Numbered from the stretch's first letter, positions 1 through 9,895 are shown. The stretch: DNA of 64,000 nucleotides from Alphaproteobacteria bacterium (GCA_018399685.1 JAGYOK010000004.1:22358-86357); one strand, 5' to 3'. The notes: generated from the sequence alone by a model not told the origin. Numbers and translations: made by a program.

Positions 1-68
1 CTAACAAACGTGTACGTGTGGGATCCGTATGGGTGGATAACTTCGCTACGATGACGGGTTTAAAATAA
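1..68 (+). CDS. C-terminal fragment of a CDS truncated by the window edge (..NKRVRVGSVWVDNFATMTGLK*), function unknown
   Basis: Open frame from position 3 to TAA at 66-68; too short to assign. Confidence 0.4.
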   Translation, partial: NKRVRVGSVWVDNFATMTGLK

Positions 69-326
69 GTATAAATACTTATAAAAATCCAACCCCCCTA
101 AAAAACCTTAATGTATAAAAACAAAAAAACCCTGCAACACACTAAGTAAAAATGAAAAATTGTATGTTTAATTTATAAAGCCGATATACACCGTATCTTA
201 ATTTGTTTTTGAACATATCTGCTCAAACTCATCAACAAATTCGGGACTTTATTCACAGCACTTATACACACCCCTTGATAGATAGCCAATTATATCCGAA
301 TCTGAGAATGGAAAACATGCACTAAA

Positions 327-358
327 AAAGGCCGCATAAAAAAGCGTACGGCCTCTTT
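327..358 (-). terminator. Probable intrinsic terminator for the 393..1130 gene
   Basis: On the minus strand: AGGCCGTACGC-TTTTTTAT-GCGGCCTTTTTT stem-loop plus T tract. Confidence 0.6.
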
Positions 359-392
359 AAAAACTCCACTTTAGCAGTGTATGTGTTTTAAG

Positions 393-1130
393 CTACTCCT
401 CTAGCTCTAGCCCCAAATGATCGTCGAGCAAATCATCATCTATATCCAAAACAGGATTTCCGCTGTCTTTTTCCGATATCTTACGCTTCAGATCCTTGAC
501 CTCCCCCTTCTTTAGCTCCAGAGCGCGCGCAATATCGATCATTTGTTTTATAAGATTATCAAGCTTTTTAGGGTTATCAATCGGATAAGGAGTGTCCAAA
601 CGCAAAACCCCGCGATCCTCAACAATGGCCAGAATAACCCATGCTTTATCAATCTTCATAAGTTTGATAAGCTTGTTCAGACGCTCCTCCGTATAATAAT
701 TTTGTGCAACACTTAAATCACTTACCCGCAAAACATAAGAATTATCCCACCCCTTAATCTGCGGCTTGTATTCATGACGAATATCAAATGCATCAACAAC
801 GCTCACCATACCGCCACTGGCTATTGCACTCAAAAACGGGAAATCAGATTGCAAGGAAATTTCAATAGCCGTCAATCGCTTTTGCGTCCGCGCATCAAGT
901 TCCGAGTGCTCACTGGCAAACAGGGAAACTCCATAACTATCAACTGCTCCACTAACCATTGGCGTAGAAAACATGCCGGTATCGTGATAACGCATATTGC
1001 GTTTATCGGCAAATATTTTCCAGGCTTTCTTCTGTTGTGTAACGACCAGAAGTGTCCACGCCCAAAACCCCAACAAAAACAGAGAGATAACCACCCAAAG
1101 ATAAAAGAATATAGACAATGCTGCCTCCAA
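393..1130 (-). CDS. Hypothetical membrane-anchored protein with N-terminal TM helix
   Basis: 245-aa ORF with hydrophobic N-terminus and acidic C-terminus, followed by a terminator. Confidence 0.7.
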   Translation of the reverse strand: MEAALSIFFYLWVVISLFLLGFWAWTLLVVTQQKKAWKIFADKRNMRYHDTGMFSTPMVSGAVDSYGVSLFASEHSELDARTQKRLTAIEISLQSDFPFLSAIASGGMVSVVDAFDIRHEYKPQIKGWDNSYVLRVSDLSVAQNYYTEERLNKLIKLMKIDKAWVILAIVEDRGVLRLDTPYPIDNPKKLDNLIKQMIDIARALELKKGEVKDLKRKISEKDSGNPVLDIDDDLLDDHLGLELEE

Positions 1131-1265
1131 AAATCAATAAAACGCTCTAAAACACAGTATTTACAAACGCTTAAATTACTCTAAACAGCTTTTGTCAGAC
1201 TTTCCACCTCAAAATTATCCAAAAATATAAAGGGCTGTAACCATCCTGTTTATTACAAACGCAAA

Positions 1266-1299
1266 GAGGCTGGCGCACTTAATTTGTGCACCAGCCTTT
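1266..1299 (-). terminator. Stem-loop terminator for the 1406..2059 gene
   Basis: AGGCTGGCGCAC-TTAATTT-GTGCACCAGCCT near-perfect 12-bp stem. Confidence 0.6.
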
Positions 1300-1405
1300 C
1301 TCACTAACGCAAGGCCAGATACGAGACAAATAAATGAGCGTATGTGGCGATCATTTAAGGGTTTTAACCTTTTGAAGATAAGGAACAGCTTTTTAAAAAG
1401 CCTGT

Positions 1406-2059
1406 CTAGTTATAACCTCCATGCATACCGGAATCCGTAGCTGGCATATGCGTGTAATGAGCAAAGCTAGCTAAAGATGGTTTATTGTTTTCATAGATCT
1501 GGTTAATCTTCTCTTCGTGCTTCTTCTGGTCAACAGATATTCTGGAAGCCAGACTTCCCACTTGATGCAACAACTCCTCGGCATGAGATACCAGCGCCTC
1601 TGTTTTACCAACAGAGATCGTTTCCATGTCGGCGTTTTCTTCCAGACGTCGCGCTATAATCTCTTCATGCTCAGAGCTTCTTTCAACCTTCTTCTCAAGA
1701 CGGTTAATAGCATCACCAAAGAAACCGGCCTGTTTATCAACAATATCAACCTTTTCTTCCAGCTTTTGCATGGATTGAGAAAAAGCATTAGCCTGATCGC
1801 CAACGTTAGAGACTTTCGACTCCATGATAGCAATCGATTTGGTCACCTTGTCGGTCTGACCATCAACCTCTTCCATTTTTTCTTCAAGCTTGTGAATCGC
1901 ATCACTAAAAAAGCCCGTTTGCTTACGGATAACTTCAAACCCCGAACGTAACCGCTCAAAGCCCGCCCCTAATACAATGCTTGTTCCCACCGCAGCCACG
2001 GCAGAAAACACAGCCATCATGACCGATGCAGCCACAATCGTTTCTACTTCAATAGACAT
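1406..2059 (-). CDS. Membrane-anchored coiled-coil protein with 21-aa tandem repeats
   Basis: 217-aa ORF; N-terminal hydrophobic segment, then four consecutive 21-residue repeats. Confidence 0.75.
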   Translation of the reverse strand: MSIEVETIVAASVMMAVFSAVAAVGTSIVLGAGFERLRSGFEVIRKQTGFFSDAIHKLEEKMEEVDGQTDKVTKSIAIMESKVSNVGDQANAFSQSMQKLEEKVDIVDKQAGFFGDAINRLEKKVERSSEHEEIIARRLEENADMETISVGKTEALVSHAEELLHQVGSLASRISVDQKKHEEKINQIYENNKPSLASFAHYTHMPATDSGMHGGYN

Positions 2060-2408
2060 TTTGGACCTTACCCTTTCTAACTTCGTCGTCTCGTGTTTGT
2101 GTTAGTAAATGTTCCTAAAAACAAGCCCGATAAAGTACGCACAAAAGTGCCTTAACAAGAAACGCGCGATTAAACGCGAATCTCGTGAAACCGCCAGTTA
2201 AATAGCGGCTTTACCTTTATCGACTTGTCCCTGGATTAATCAGGCGTAGGACAGATTGTTTAGCCAATCTTTGTATAATCATTTAAAAAAGAAACCATAC
2301 GCCTATATTATTATGGTAAAACTTATATAGCCCTCTGTCCACGACTTTCGTTTCGAAATTATATAAAGTTTTAGGCGTGTTTGTTTTGAATAGGAAAGCT
2401 AATAAATA

Positions 2409-2439
2409 AAAAGGCCGCAAGCATATGCCCCGGCCTTCC
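2409..2439 (-). terminator. Intrinsic terminator downstream of the lipoprotein gene
   Basis: AAGGCCG...CGGCCTT stem with T-rich tail on the minus strand. Confidence 0.6.
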
Positions 2440-2475
2440 TTATTCCATATCCAAAATTCTGTAATCAAACCAGTA

Positions 2476-3312
2476 TTAGAATGGCTGACTATAAATCTCG
2501 TGAAGCTCTTCCTCACCAACAGAGAGGTAAGCTCCCATATCTTTCCTTGGAACTATGATATGCTTTTGAGGCTGAACAACCTCGTTTTCGTATATCTCGA
2601 CACCACCCATATCAGAGCGATCAATGCCAGCAGTTTTCATCATCTGCACTTCATCACCGCCCGTCATTTCATAAGATGATACTTTGATAACCTCAACTTT
2701 CGGAGCAATGATATTCTTCGGAGCCTGAGCTATATAGTCTTCTGCAACCATTTTATCACCGGTATCATACCTCATACTGGAATGATCTTCTCCATCCACT
2801 GCTTCGGTTTCGGGAAGCGGTGTCAGCACTCTTTTTGGAGTTTCCATACGCTCCTTAATAACATCATTCCTAATGGCCGATTTGGCGGCCTCGGATTCTT
2901 TCTTTACGTCTTCTAAACTTGCTGTCTCTCCCTTGGCTTCAACAGCCGCCGTCTCTTCCTCAGCCTCCATAGCTTCCTCGGATTTAGCTTCCTCATCCGC
3001 CTTCGGAGCAACACCCTTTTGCTGCGACTCTACAAAAATGTTCTCGGCTTCCAGCACAGGAGCAGGCTCCTCTATAGGCTTGGCTTCTTCTTCAGAAACC
3101 ACCACTGCCGTAATTTCTTCCATTACAGGCTCTGCAACAAGCTCCTTCTTCGGCAGCATTTTCGCACGAACATAAGCCACGCCGGTACCAGCCGTACGAC
3201 CTCCCTCATAGGTTCCGTAATCGCTAACCCTTTGAACTTCCCACCCTTCACCGCAAGCCGTCAAAAGAAGTGGCGCACACAGCATCGCTAAGCGTAATAA
3301 AGATTTTGACAT
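2476..3312 (-). CDS. Acidic/Glu-rich lipoprotein
   Basis: 278-aa ORF; signal peptide with lipobox LLLTAC; low-complexity E/A-rich middle. Confidence 0.7.
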   Translation of the reverse strand: MSKSLLRLAMLCAPLLLTACGEGWEVQRVSDYGTYEGGRTAGTGVAYVRAKMLPKKELVAEPVMEEITAVVVSEEEAKPIEEPAPVLEAENIFVESQQKGVAPKADEEAKSEEAMEAEEETAAVEAKGETASLEDVKKESEAAKSAIRNDVIKERMETPKRVLTPLPETEAVDGEDHSSMRYDTGDKMVAEDYIAQAPKNIIAPKVEVIKVSSYEMTGGDEVQMMKTAGIDRSDMGGVEIYENEVVQPQKHIIVPRKDMGAYLSVGEEELHEIYSQPF

Positions 3313-3527
3313 AACATATCCCTTTATAAAATCAGTTCGTCTGAAAATTTCTACGCAGCGGAAGAAAAGTTTTTACGCAAAAGCGTGCCACAGATAATAC
3401 GCAGCACAACACTCAAAGACTACGTTATACACTTTAGAAAATCAATATACTGATTTGAAAAATAGCCACCTTATTTGTATATGTCTGCAAAGCGCAGCAT
3501 AAGTGGCGATTAAAGCCGCGGCCAGAG

Positions 3528-3893
3528 CTATTCCTCGCTGATATAACGAAACGCCAGAGACATAAGCGGAATCCCCAAAAGCATGGTAAACCCCCACATA
3601 AAATAATCGCTATACCCCGTAAAATCCAGCCCCGCAATAATATAAAGGGCCGCTGCAGCATATCTGGAAGCAAAAGTTAAACCGATAAACACAAGAAAAC
3701 TGACCACCAGAATATTGCCCCTGAACTCCCGCCAGAAATAAGACATGATGTAAACCACGCCAAAGCCAAGAACAACAACGATCCACGGCAAAATGTTATT
3801 CGTCGTATTCGCAGACATAAAAGCCGAAGCCCCGATAACTCCCGCCAAAGCCATGATATACCACTTTAACGCTTTCAAGAACGACTCAGCCAT
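3528..3893 (-). CDS. Small multi-pass membrane protein, unknown function
   Basis: 121-aa ORF with about four hydrophobic segments. Confidence 0.65.
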   Translation of the reverse strand: MAESFLKALKWYIMALAGVIGASAFMSANTTNNILPWIVVVLGFGVVYIMSYFWREFRGNILVVSFLVFIGLTFASRYAAAALYIIAGLDFTGYSDYFMWGFTMLLGIPLMSLAFRYISEE

Positions 3894-4059
3894 TTTTGCT
3901 CCCTCTTTGTGAAAACAGCACCTACCCTTGGATATTCATACAAGGTTATGAGCAGGAAATCCAGCACCACTCTTCGTTAGTGCACAATATCCGGTTTGTC
4001 TATTTTGTTTTAACATTTTTTTTATTTTTTAATTGCTGGATGAGGTATATAAATACCCA

Positions 4060-4210
4060 AAAGCGTTAACCAAGCGTCACCTTTAACCAAAAATCGTTAA
4101 CCGATTGTTACACGCTTGAGAAAAATCGTTAACCGATTGTTACACGCTTGAAGAAAAACGATTACCGATTGTTATACCTCTCGCTCCAAAAGATGACCGA
4201 TTGTCACCCC
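4060..4210. repeat. Array of about five 31-32 bp direct repeats, core (G)TTAAC-CGATT-GTTAC
   Basis: GTTAAC or variant cores begin at about 4065, 4096, 4128, 4160, 4192; CCGATTGT at 4101, 4133, 4165, 4197 (exact 32-bp period). Confidence 0.85.
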
Positions 4211-4407
4211 CTCACACGCCCAAATAGTTGATCAATGTCAATTTAAAGCTCCCACTCTTAAGCAATACTCTATTATGAGAAAAATCTCGCGTACCCCCCG
4301 CTCACCAAGACATAAGGGCGAATAACCGGGCTCCTGAACATATATACAAAGCGTATATACTATAAGGTATATGTATATCGTATATGTATATAGCTTTTTT
4401 CTTCTTC

Positions 4408-4486
4408 GTCATTGCGAGGAATAAAATGACGAAGCAATCCATTTTAGATTGCCACGTCACACCCTGCGGGTACTCCTCGCAATGAC
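4408..4486. repeat. Palindromic intergenic repeat, copy 1 (GTCATTGCGAGGA ... TCCTCGCAATGAC)
   Basis: Terminal inverted repeats with inner GCAATC/GATTGC inverted repeat; related copy at 5368-5455. Confidence 0.85.
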
Positions 4487-4592
4487 AATATAAAGGGGGC
4501 GGATCGGGCGCTGTATAGCTGCGCTACACGAGGTTTATCCAATTAATAAACTTCTGGTTGATATTATTTAAAATAGTAATATTATAAACCTT

Positions 4593-5354
4593 ATGGATAA
4601 TGAAATACTTACATATAAAATCGATTACAAAAACCCAATTGAACTCTCAGACTTTTCTGGAAGCCTTGATGCCCTCGCCGACCAATTCAAAAGACACGTT
4701 CAAAAAAATAACCTTTCTATAAATGATGATGAAATCAAGCTTTACATATACGAAATAGAAAAAGGCAGCGTAGTAGCTAAAATAGTAGCTAGAGCCAAAC
4801 ACCACGCCAATATTGACAAAGTACAAAAAGCCATCGGTAGTTATGCTGGAGAACTAAAAGAAACAATCGGGTACTTTCTATCTAAGATAGATATTAAGCC
4901 CGAATTAAATATACAAGAACTCAATAATTACAAAAAAATTGTACAGCCAGCAGCTTCTGAAAATGGAACAGCATTATCAATTAATGCAGAAGAAGGAAGC
5001 ATTCAAAACGTCAGTATCACGATAAATCATATAGAAGCTAACGCCGCACAAAATAGAATTGAACATGAAATAGGCTTACAAAAACTGCCAAACAACCTTA
5101 TTGAAACCGAAGTTCTTTTTTACTGTTACCAAGCAAGAAATGACAAAAAATCAAAAACCGGAGATATGGGAATAATTGAAACAATTAGCAATTCTCCGGT
5201 TAAAACCCGTTACGCCAGCGATGATATTAAAGAAGAAATTTTAAAAAATCCATTTGATCGTGCTTATATTGTAAATGTTGAGATACATACAATAAATGGG
5301 GCGCCGAAAATGTACAAAATCTTAAAAATTCATGACAACATTCCAAACGACTAA
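4593..5354 (+). CDS. Hypothetical protein, repeat-flanked orphan
   Basis: 253-aa ORF, AT-rich, bracketed by two palindromic repeats. Confidence 0.7.
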   Translation: MDNEILTYKIDYKNPIELSDFSGSLDALADQFKRHVQKNNLSINDDEIKLYIYEIEKGSVVAKIVARAKHHANIDKVQKAIGSYAGELKETIGYFLSKIDIKPELNIQELNNYKKIVQPAASENGTALSINAEEGSIQNVSITINHIEANAAQNRIEHEIGLQKLPNNLIETEVLFYCYQARNDKKSKTGDMGIIETISNSPVKTRYASDDIKEEILKNPFDRAYIVNVEIHTINGAPKMYKILKIHDNIPND

Positions 5355-5367
5355 CCCCCAGCTCAAT

Positions 5368-5455
5368 GTCATTGCGAGCGCAGCGAAGCAATCCAAGCGA
5401 TAGTGCTTTTGGCTTAATGGATTGCCACGTCGGCTAGCGCCCTCCTCGCAATGAC
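5368..5455. repeat. Palindromic intergenic repeat, copy 2
   Basis: GTCATTGCGAG...GAAGCAATCC...GGATTGCCACGTC...CTCGCAATGAC, same orientation as copy 1. Confidence 0.85.
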
Positions 5456-5523
5456 GAGAGTACGATTAAACCCCCAACTCCCCCGCCTCAAGAGCCTTAA
5501 TCTCATCCTAAAAAACACAATAG

Positions 5524-5613
5524 TGTCATGCCCGCCTCCGAGCGGGCATCCGGAAAACTACGGCAAAAAAACCAGATCCCCGTTCACGAAGCTTCGCTTC
5601 TGCCGGGGATGAC
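5524..5613. repeat. Second-class palindromic repeat (GTCATGCCCG ... CGGGGATGAC) next to the uvrB stop
   Basis: Imperfect terminal inverted repeats plus inner GCCCGC/GCGGGC and GAAGC/GCTTC stems. Confidence 0.65.
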
Positions 5614-5614
5614 A

Positions 5615-7645
5615 TCAAATTTGTAATTCCGCCGCCTCAAGTGCCTTAATCTGATCCCTCAAGCGGGCGGCATCCTCGAACTCCAAATTCCCCGCAGCCT
5701 CATGCATTTGCTTACGCAGGCCTTCAATATGCTTCCTCATCTTCGCAGGTTCGTGCAAAAATTCCGCCAGAGCGCTATCGGCTGCCACCGCATAAACCGG
5801 TTCTTTTTGCTCGAACATATGATCAAAGGCTTTGGTAATATTGCGCTTGATCGTCGTCGGAGTGATGCCGTGCTCCTCATTAAAAGCCACCTGCTTTTCC
5901 CGCCTGCGCGCGGTTTCATCAATCGCGTATTGCATCGAATCCGTAATCCGGTCGGCGTATAAAATCGCCTTACCATCGACATTGCGCGCCGCCCGCCCGA
6001 TCGTTTGCACCATCGAGGTTTTAGAGCGCAGGAAGCCTTCCTTATCCGCATCGAGAATACACACCCGCTTGCATTCGGGAATATCCAGCCCCTCGCGCAG
6101 AAGGTTAATCCCCACCAGCACATCAAACAGCCCCGCCCGCAGATCATGCATAATCTCGATGCGCTCCATCGTATCCACGTCCGAGTGCATATAGCGCACT
6201 TTTATGCCGTGTTCGTTGAGGTATTCGGTGAGGGCTTCGGCCATTTTCTTGGTCAGCGTAGTAACCAGCATCCGCCCGCCATCGGCTACAACCTCCCGCG
6301 CCTCGTTCATCAGATCATCCACCTGATGCGTGGTTGGGCGGATTTCCACTGGCGGATCGATCAGCCCCGTAGGCCGCACCACCTGCTCGGCAGATATCCC
6401 GCCAGCTTGGGTCAGCTCCCACTCGGATGGCGTAGCGGAGACATAGATCGTCTGGCCGCGAAGGGCGTTCCATTCCTCAAAGCGCAAAGGCCGGTTATCC
6501 CGCGCAGCCGGAAGGCGGAAGCCATATTCTACCAGCGTGCCCTTGCGCTTTTGGTCGCCATTATACATAGCGCGGAGCTGCGGAATCATCACATGGCTTT
6601 CATCCAAAAACATGATCGCATCATCGGGGAGATATTCGATCAGGGTCGGCGGCGGCTCGCCGGTTTTGCGCCCCGTGAGATAGCGCGAGTAATTCTCGAT
6701 CCCCTTGCACATGCCAGTCGCGGTAAGCATCTCCAGATCGAACTTTGTGCGCTGCTCAAGGCGCTGCGCTTCCAGCAATTTGCCCTCTTCATTATAGTAA
6801 GCCAGCCGCTCTTTTAGGTCGGTTTTGATCTGGGAGATCGCCTGCTGCATCGTTGGCCCCGGCGTGATGTAGTGCGAATTGGCAAAGATGCGCACACCCT
6901 CCAGCTTCTCGAACTTCTCACCAGTCAGAGGGTCAAACTCGGTGATCGCCTCGATCTCATCGCCAAACAGCGAAAACCGCCACGCCCGATCTTCAAAGTG
7001 CGCAGGAAATATCTCGATTACATCCCCGCGCACGCGAAAGCCGCCGCGCTCGAACGCTACGTCATTGCGGGTATATTGCAGCTCCACCAGCTTGGCGATC
7101 AGCGCGCCGCGCTCGATTGTCTGCCCGAGGGACACCGCAAAGGCCATGGCCATGTAATCTTCTTTAGAGCCGATACCATAGATGCACGACACGCTCGCCA
7201 CAATGATACAATCCCGCCGCTCGAACAACGCGCGGGTAGCAGCATGGCGCATCCGGTCGATCTGCTCATTTATAGCACTATCTTTGTCGATGAAGGTATC
7301 GGTGCGCGGAATGTAGGCTTCGGGCTGGTAGTAATCATAATACGAGACGAAATACTCCACCGCGTTATTCGGGAAAAAGGACTTGAACTCGCCGTAAAGC
7401 TGCGCTGCCAGCGTTTTGTTCGGGGCAAGGATAAGCGCAGGACGCTGTAGATCCTCGATAATCTTGGCCATGGTAAAGGTCTTGCCGGAACCCGTAACGC
7501 CGAGCAAAACCTGATCGCTCAAGCCTTCGCGCAACCCTCCCACAAGCTTGGCAATCGCCTCCGGCTGATCCCCCGCTGGCGTGAAATCGGACACCACCTC
7601 AAAGCGGCGCGAGCTATCAATTATATCGGAGAGCATCTCTTTCAT
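5615..7645 (-). CDS. uvrB: Excinuclease ABC subunit B
   Basis: 676 aa; [13 protein letters not shown] Walker [36 protein letters not shown]-terminal UVR motif. Confidence 0.97.
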   Translation of the reverse strand: MKEMLSDIIDSSRRFEVVSDFTPAGDQPEAIAKLVGGLREGLSDQVLLGVTGSGKTFTMAKIIEDLQRPALILAPNKTLAAQLYGEFKSFFPNNAVEYFVSYYDYYQPEAYIPRTDTFIDKDSAINEQIDRMRHAATRALFERRDCIIVASVSCIYGIGSKEDYMAMAFAVSLGQTIERGALIAKLVELQYTRNDVAFERGGFRVRGDVIEIFPAHFEDRAWRFSLFGDEIEAITEFDPLTGEKFEKLEGVRIFANSHYITPGPTMQQAISQIKTDLKERLAYYNEEGKLLEAQRLEQRTKFDLEMLTATGMCKGIENYSRYLTGRKTGEPPPTLIEYLPDDAIMFLDESHVMIPQLRAMYNGDQKRKGTLVEYGFRLPAARDNRPLRFEEWNALRGQTIYVSATPSEWELTQAGGISAEQVVRPTGLIDPPVEIRPTTHQVDDLMNEAREVVADGGRMLVTTLTKKMAEALTEYLNEHGIKVRYMHSDVDTMERIEIMHDLRAGLFDVLVGINLLREGLDIPECKRVCILDADKEGFLRSKTSMVQTIGRAARNVDGKAILYADRITDSMQYAIDETARRREKQVAFNEEHGITPTTIKRNITKAFDHMFEQKEPVYAVAADSALAEFLHEPAKMRKHIEGLRKQMHEAAGNLEFEDAARLRDQIKALEAAELQI

Positions 7646-7799
7646 AAGGCAAAGTTATACGATGCCTACCACAAACGGGCAAAGAATTATTTTCATACTT
7701 TAAAAAACCCGCGGATAGATAATAAAAACCCTTTGAAAAATACCCGGATCTCTGATAGTCCTGCGGGTACTAATTCCTTGTTTCATAAGGCATCCCATC

Positions 7800-8129
7800 A
7801 TGATCGTAATGCTCTATTCCGCTGTTGGAATAATTGTCGCCCTTGGTTATTTACCACAGATATACAATCTAATTGTAAGCCACACCCCGTGTCGTGATAT
7901 ATCGCTGAAAGCGTGGTGTATATGGGAATACACATCCAGCATAAGTTTGCTATACAGCCTGTACGGTCAAGATGTCGTTGATCCCAAATTCGTGGGCGTT
8001 AATGCGGTAAACCTGCTCTTTATCACTATTATCATTTCTATAACCGTATACAAGCGGCGGAAATACGAGAAGAAAGTTGCTATTATAGATAACATTCCCG
8101 ATGTCCTGCCAGATAATATTGACCTATAA
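7800..8129 (+). CDS. PQ-loop/SemiSWEET-like small membrane protein
   Basis: 109 aa, three hydrophobic segments, GYLPQIYN motif. Confidence 0.7.
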   Translation: MIVMLYSAVGIIVALGYLPQIYNLIVSHTPCRDISLKAWCIWEYTSSISLLYSLYGQDVVDPKFVGVNAVNLLFITIIISITVYKRRKYEKKVAIIDNIPDVLPDNIDL

Positions 8130-8194
8130 TTCCTTTGTCATAGCGCTTATTCTTTGCTATTGCTGTTCCCTTGAATACAAGAAAAGGAACAACA

Positions 8195-9805
8195 ATGACC
8201 AGCACCCCTGCCATCACACCGGATATAGCCGCAAAAAACCGCACATGGGCTTTTGAAGAAGCCAAGGCCGTGGTTAAACGCTTGCGCGCCATGGGCAAGG
8301 GACAGGTTAAAACACCGGATAAGGGTTATGTCGTTTTCGAAACAGGCTATGGCCCTTCCGGGCTGCCGCACATTGGTACATTCGGCGAAGTCTGCCGCAC
8401 TACGATGGTCATGCAGGCATTCCAACAGCTACAGCCGGACATTCCAACAAAGCTTATTTGCTTTTCCGACGACCTTGACGGATTCCGCAAAGTTCCGGGC
8501 AACGTCCCGAATCAGGAAATGCTGGCAAACTATATAGGCCAGCCCCTTACAAAAGTCCCGAACCCTTTTGATACCAAAGACAAAAGCTTTGGCGAGCACA
8601 ACAACGCAAGGCTCTGCGAGTTTCTGGATAAATTCGGCTTTAAATATGACTTCTACAGCGCGACAGAGTGCTACACCTCGGGTATGTTTGATGAGAGCCT
8701 GAAGCTCATGCTTCTCAAACATGAGGAAATCAGGCAAGCTGTGCTCCCCATACTTGGAGAAGAACGCGCAGCAACCTATTCCCCGTTCCTGCCAATTTCT
8801 CCAAGCACAGGAAAGGTGCTTCAAACACCTATCCTTGAAGTAAACGCGCAAGACTTCACCATCACTTACGAAGATGAAGACGGAACCCGTGTTACGCAAG
8901 AAGTCACAAGCGGCAAGGTTAAAGCTCAGTGGCGCGCGGATTGGGCATTGCGCTGGCACGCACTGGATGTGGATTACGAGATGAGCGGCAAAGACTTGAA
9001 AACCGCCGCCGATATTTCCAAACAAATCCTGAAAATTCTTGGCAAGCCCAATATTGCAGGTTTCCATTATGAAATGTTCCTAGATGAAGAAGGAAAAAAG
9101 ATCTCCAAATCCAAAGGCAATGGTTTGTCGATGGAAGAATGGCTGACCTATGCCCCGCCGGAGAGTTTGGCATATTATATGTTCCAGCGCCCGACCAGCG
9201 CCAAAAAACTTTATTTTGATATCATCCCTAAAGCCGTGGATGAATATATCACTTTTATGGACAAACTCCCCGAGCAAACTCCGGCGCAGCAACTGGACAA
9301 TCCGGCATGGCATATCCATAATGGCTGCGTTCCTGAAGGACAGCACACGCCAGTAACATTCTCGCTTTTGCTTAATCTGGTAAACGCCGCTAATACCGAG
9401 GATCGTGAGATGATCTGGAAGTTTATAGGCCAGTACGCGCCGCAAGCCACGCCTCAAAGCGCACCGTTTTTGGATAGATTGGTCGGGCACGCAATCCAGT
9501 ATTATAAAGACTTTGTACTGCCTGAAAAATCCTACCGCAAACCTGATGAGCGCGAATCTATGGCTTTAGACGCTTTAGCCGATTCCCTTGAAGGGATGAA
9601 TGCCGGACTGCCCGCAGAAGAATATATGAGCGCGGTTTTTACAGCCGGCAAAGATAACGGCTATGATAAGGAAAACCTCCGCGAGTGGTTTCAGGCGCTT
9701 TATCAAATCCTGCTAGGGCAAGATCAAGGCCCGCGCTTTGGCTCCTTCGTTGCTCTTTATGGCCCAAAGGAAACTGTTGGCCTTATCAGGAAAGCTTTAA
9801 ACTAG
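8195..9805 (+). CDS. lysS: Lysine--tRNA ligase, class I
   Basis: GYGPSGLPHIGTFGEV (HIGH-type) and KISKSKGNG (KMSKS-type) motifs; ATG at 8195 preceded by AAAAGGAA. Confidence 0.9.
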   Translation: MTSTPAITPDIAAKNRTWAFEEAKAVVKRLRAMGKGQVKTPDKGYVVFETGYGPSGLPHIGTFGEVCRTTMVMQAFQQLQPDIPTKLICFSDDLDGFRKVPGNVPNQEMLANYIGQPLTKVPNPFDTKDKSFGEHNNARLCEFLDKFGFKYDFYSATECYTSGMFDESLKLMLLKHEEIRQAVLPILGEERAATYSPFLPISPSTGKVLQTPILEVNAQDFTITYEDEDGTRVTQEVTSGKVKAQWRADWALRWHALDVDYEMSGKDLKTAADISKQILKILGKPNIAGFHYEMFLDEEGKKISKSKGNGLSMEEWLTYAPPESLAYYMFQRPTSAKKLYFDIIPKAVDEYITFMDKLPEQTPAQQLDNPAWHIHNGCVPEGQHTPVTFSLLLNLVNAANTEDREMIWKFIGQYAPQATPQSAPFLDRLVGHAIQYYKDFVLPEKSYRKPDERESMALDALADSLEGMNAGLPAEEYMSAVFTAGKDNGYDKENLREWFQALYQILLGQDQGPRFGSFVALYGPKETVGLIRKALN

Positions 9806-9895
9806 CCAATCCAACAACCTAATTTTCTTGCGCATTATGACAAAGCTATGCCATAGTGTGTGCGCTTGATAGAATACAACCTAAGGAGATAAATT

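Noticed and set aside
4060-4210. CRISPR array
   Set aside because: Repeats are contiguous with a ~32-bp period and no unique spacers; no cas genes nearby
4321-4592. Replication origin
   Set aside because: AT tracts and the phased repeats are suggestive, but no clear DnaA box cluster or parAB/dnaA/hemE neighbour was seen; kept only as a regulatory-array hypothesis
6005-6817. 270-aa plus-strand ORF
   Set aside because: Antisense to the well-conserved uvrB; compositional by-product
8429-9067. 212-aa minus-strand ORF
   Set aside because: Antisense to class I lysS
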